NCBI GenBank assembly: GCA_017420625.1
Contig: JAFOIR010000356.1
Span: 1 to 5,972, forward strand
Direction: 5' to 3'
From: Bacillota bacterium
GTDB taxonomy: Bacteria > Bacillota_A > Clostridia > Lachnospirales > Bianqueaceae
Length of the DNA: 5,972 nt
The notes beneath the pieces are model-generated. The model was not told where the DNA came from and did not search any database. It saw only the letters and a list, made by a program, of their open reading frames with translations. Positions 5,546 to 5,972 of the stretch are shown here, one piece after another. The position numbers and the translations under genes were made by a program. Position 1 is the stretch's first letter. Every line of letters starts with the position of its first letter.

Positions 5546-5586
5546 AAAAAAAGGAAAGCCTTGAAACATTGTGTCTCAAGGCTTTC
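5546..5586 (-). terminator. Intrinsic terminator behind a tRNA 3'-end remnant
   Basis: On the minus strand GAAAGCCTTGA (5586-5576), an 11-base loop and TCAAGGCTTTC (5564-5554) form a perfect 11-bp stem, followed by one C and seven Ts. It is a textbook terminator reading leftwards. Just upstream on that strand is the tRNA-like block at 5589-5608, so it is best read as the former terminator of that tRNA gene. Confidence 0.85.
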
Positions 5587-5588
5587 AG

Positions 5589-5608
5589 TGCGGGAAACAG
5601 GACTTGAA
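5589..5608 (-). mobile_element. Candidate attachment site (attR-like): 3' remnant of a tRNA gene
   Basis: Read on the minus strand, the block has the exact spacing of a tRNA 3' end: T-loop TTCAAGT (seven bases), T-stem 3' strand CCTGT, acceptor 3' strand TTCCCGC, then discriminator A. The T-stem 5' strand (ACAGG expected) is absent and no tRNA body lies further right. A strong terminator follows. Site-specific elements that use tRNA 3' ends leave precisely such a remnant at one junction. A GCGGGAA acceptor occurs in tRNA-Gly among others, but identity cannot be fixed. No integrase is inside the window. Confidence 0.55.
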
Positions 5609-5857
5609 TCGCTCGTGATCGCTCAATTTTGATCAAAAACACAAAATGCAGTATAACCGTGAAATGTTAAAACGCAATATCTTGTGGTTGTGCATATCCA
5701 AATAGAACAGAATGACACAGCGGTTTGGGTATGTGAGGGGCGAGAATTCTGCGGAAAGGTCGGATTTTACCCAGATCAGAACAGCTCTGGAAGGAAACAG
5801 GATTTTGAAAAACATATGGGTAAAGAAACAGGATCTGACAGGACGGAGGGCTCTCTC
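5609..5857. other. Non-coding stretch between the junction and the tnpV-like gene
   Basis: I find no gene on either strand; the minus frame at 5633-5911 runs antisense to the tnpV start and has no family-like features. TTTTGATCAAAA at 5627-5638 is a perfect 12-base palindrome. GAAACAGGATTTTGA (5794-5808) and GAAACAGGATCTGA (5825-5838) are near-copies of GAAACAGGACTTGA in the tRNA-like block (5594-5607). No strong promoter for the tnpV-like gene could be picked out. Confidence 0.4.
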
Positions 5858-5972
5858 ATGCGTAAACTGCCGAAGGAAATGACAGAAAACGGCATCCATT
5901 ACACACTGCACGGCGCCTATTATCTCCCTGATCTGACGCTCCCTGAAGCACCCAAACAGTCTATTGGCCGCT
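5858..5972 (+). CDS. TnpV-like transposon-encoded protein, 5' part only
   Basis: The only gene on the plus strand starts with ATG at 5858, 7 bases after GGAGGG, and runs open off the window after 38 codons. The visible protein has the layout of the TnpV family start: MRKLPKEMTENG, then IHYTLHGAYYLPDLTLPE and APKQSIGR. Short proteins of this type (about 120 residues) are encoded on clostridial transposons and conjugative elements; their biochemical role is not established. Its place on the right of the tRNA-like remnant agrees with an integrated element extending beyond the window. The C-terminal two thirds cannot be judged. Confidence 0.75.
   Translation, partial: MRKLPKEMTENGIHYTLHGAYYLPDLTLPEAPKQSIGR

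Noticed and set aside
5501..5638. Plus-strand 45-codon frame starting MFLRMIRGEEKS and containing RETGLES
   Set aside because: It runs through the terminator and the tRNA-like block, and the RETGLE run is the typical false translation opposite a tRNA 3' end. It lacks a good ribosome binding site.
5633..5911. Minus-strand 92-codon frame (MQCVMDAVFCHFL...)
   Set aside because: It overlaps the well-supported tnpV-like start on the other strand and shows no family features or good ribosome binding site.

Overview
The window looks like a chromosomal stretch from a Gram-positive, gut-type Clostridia/Lachnospiraceae-like bacterium. This rests on strong purine-rich ribosome binding sites, moderate and uneven GC, an AAA_14/DUF4143 ATPase, a small single-domain EamA protein, a manganese exporter behind a yybP-ykoY riboswitch and a TnpV-type gene. 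Every complete gene reads on the minus strand. Only the partial tnpV-like gene at the right end reads on the plus strand.

In minus-strand transcription order, the right half starts with a promoter (about 5322-5351), a yybP-ykoY manganese riboswitch (about 5223-5315), an intrinsic terminator (5157-5193) and mntP (4566-5141). The terminator sits directly before the mntP ribosome binding site, and pairing alternatives suggest transcriptional antitermination by Mn2+. Next come a metallo-beta-lactamase-fold hydrolase (3744-4469) and, 30 bases later, a half-size EamA transporter (3300-3713). A second pair follows: a six-segment membrane protein (2503-3147) and an SRPBCC lipid-binding-fold protein (2017-2454).

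The left part (1-2016) looks like accessory DNA of lower GC. It holds an AAA_14/DUF4143 ATPase (554-1738) with its own promoter, followed 34 bases later by a Cys-rich protein with an ART/DarT-like HTS motif (43-519) that seems to have lost its C-terminus near the window edge. Eleven codons of the ATPase 3' end (33 bases) occur again, base for base, directly after the SRPBCC stop codon (1982-2014). This is a relic of a duplication, deletion or recombination around the ATPase.

The right end (5352-5972) looks like a junction with an integrated element. On the minus strand a 20-base block at 5589-5608 fits the 3' end of a tRNA: seven-base T-loop, T-stem 3' strand, acceptor 3' strand and discriminator. 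It is followed at once by a strong intrinsic terminator (5546-5586), but the other T-stem strand is missing. This is the layout expected at the attR side of an element that used a tRNA 3' end, with the chromosome to the left and the element, carrying tnpV, to the right. No integrase, CRISPR array, rRNA or complete tRNA is visible.
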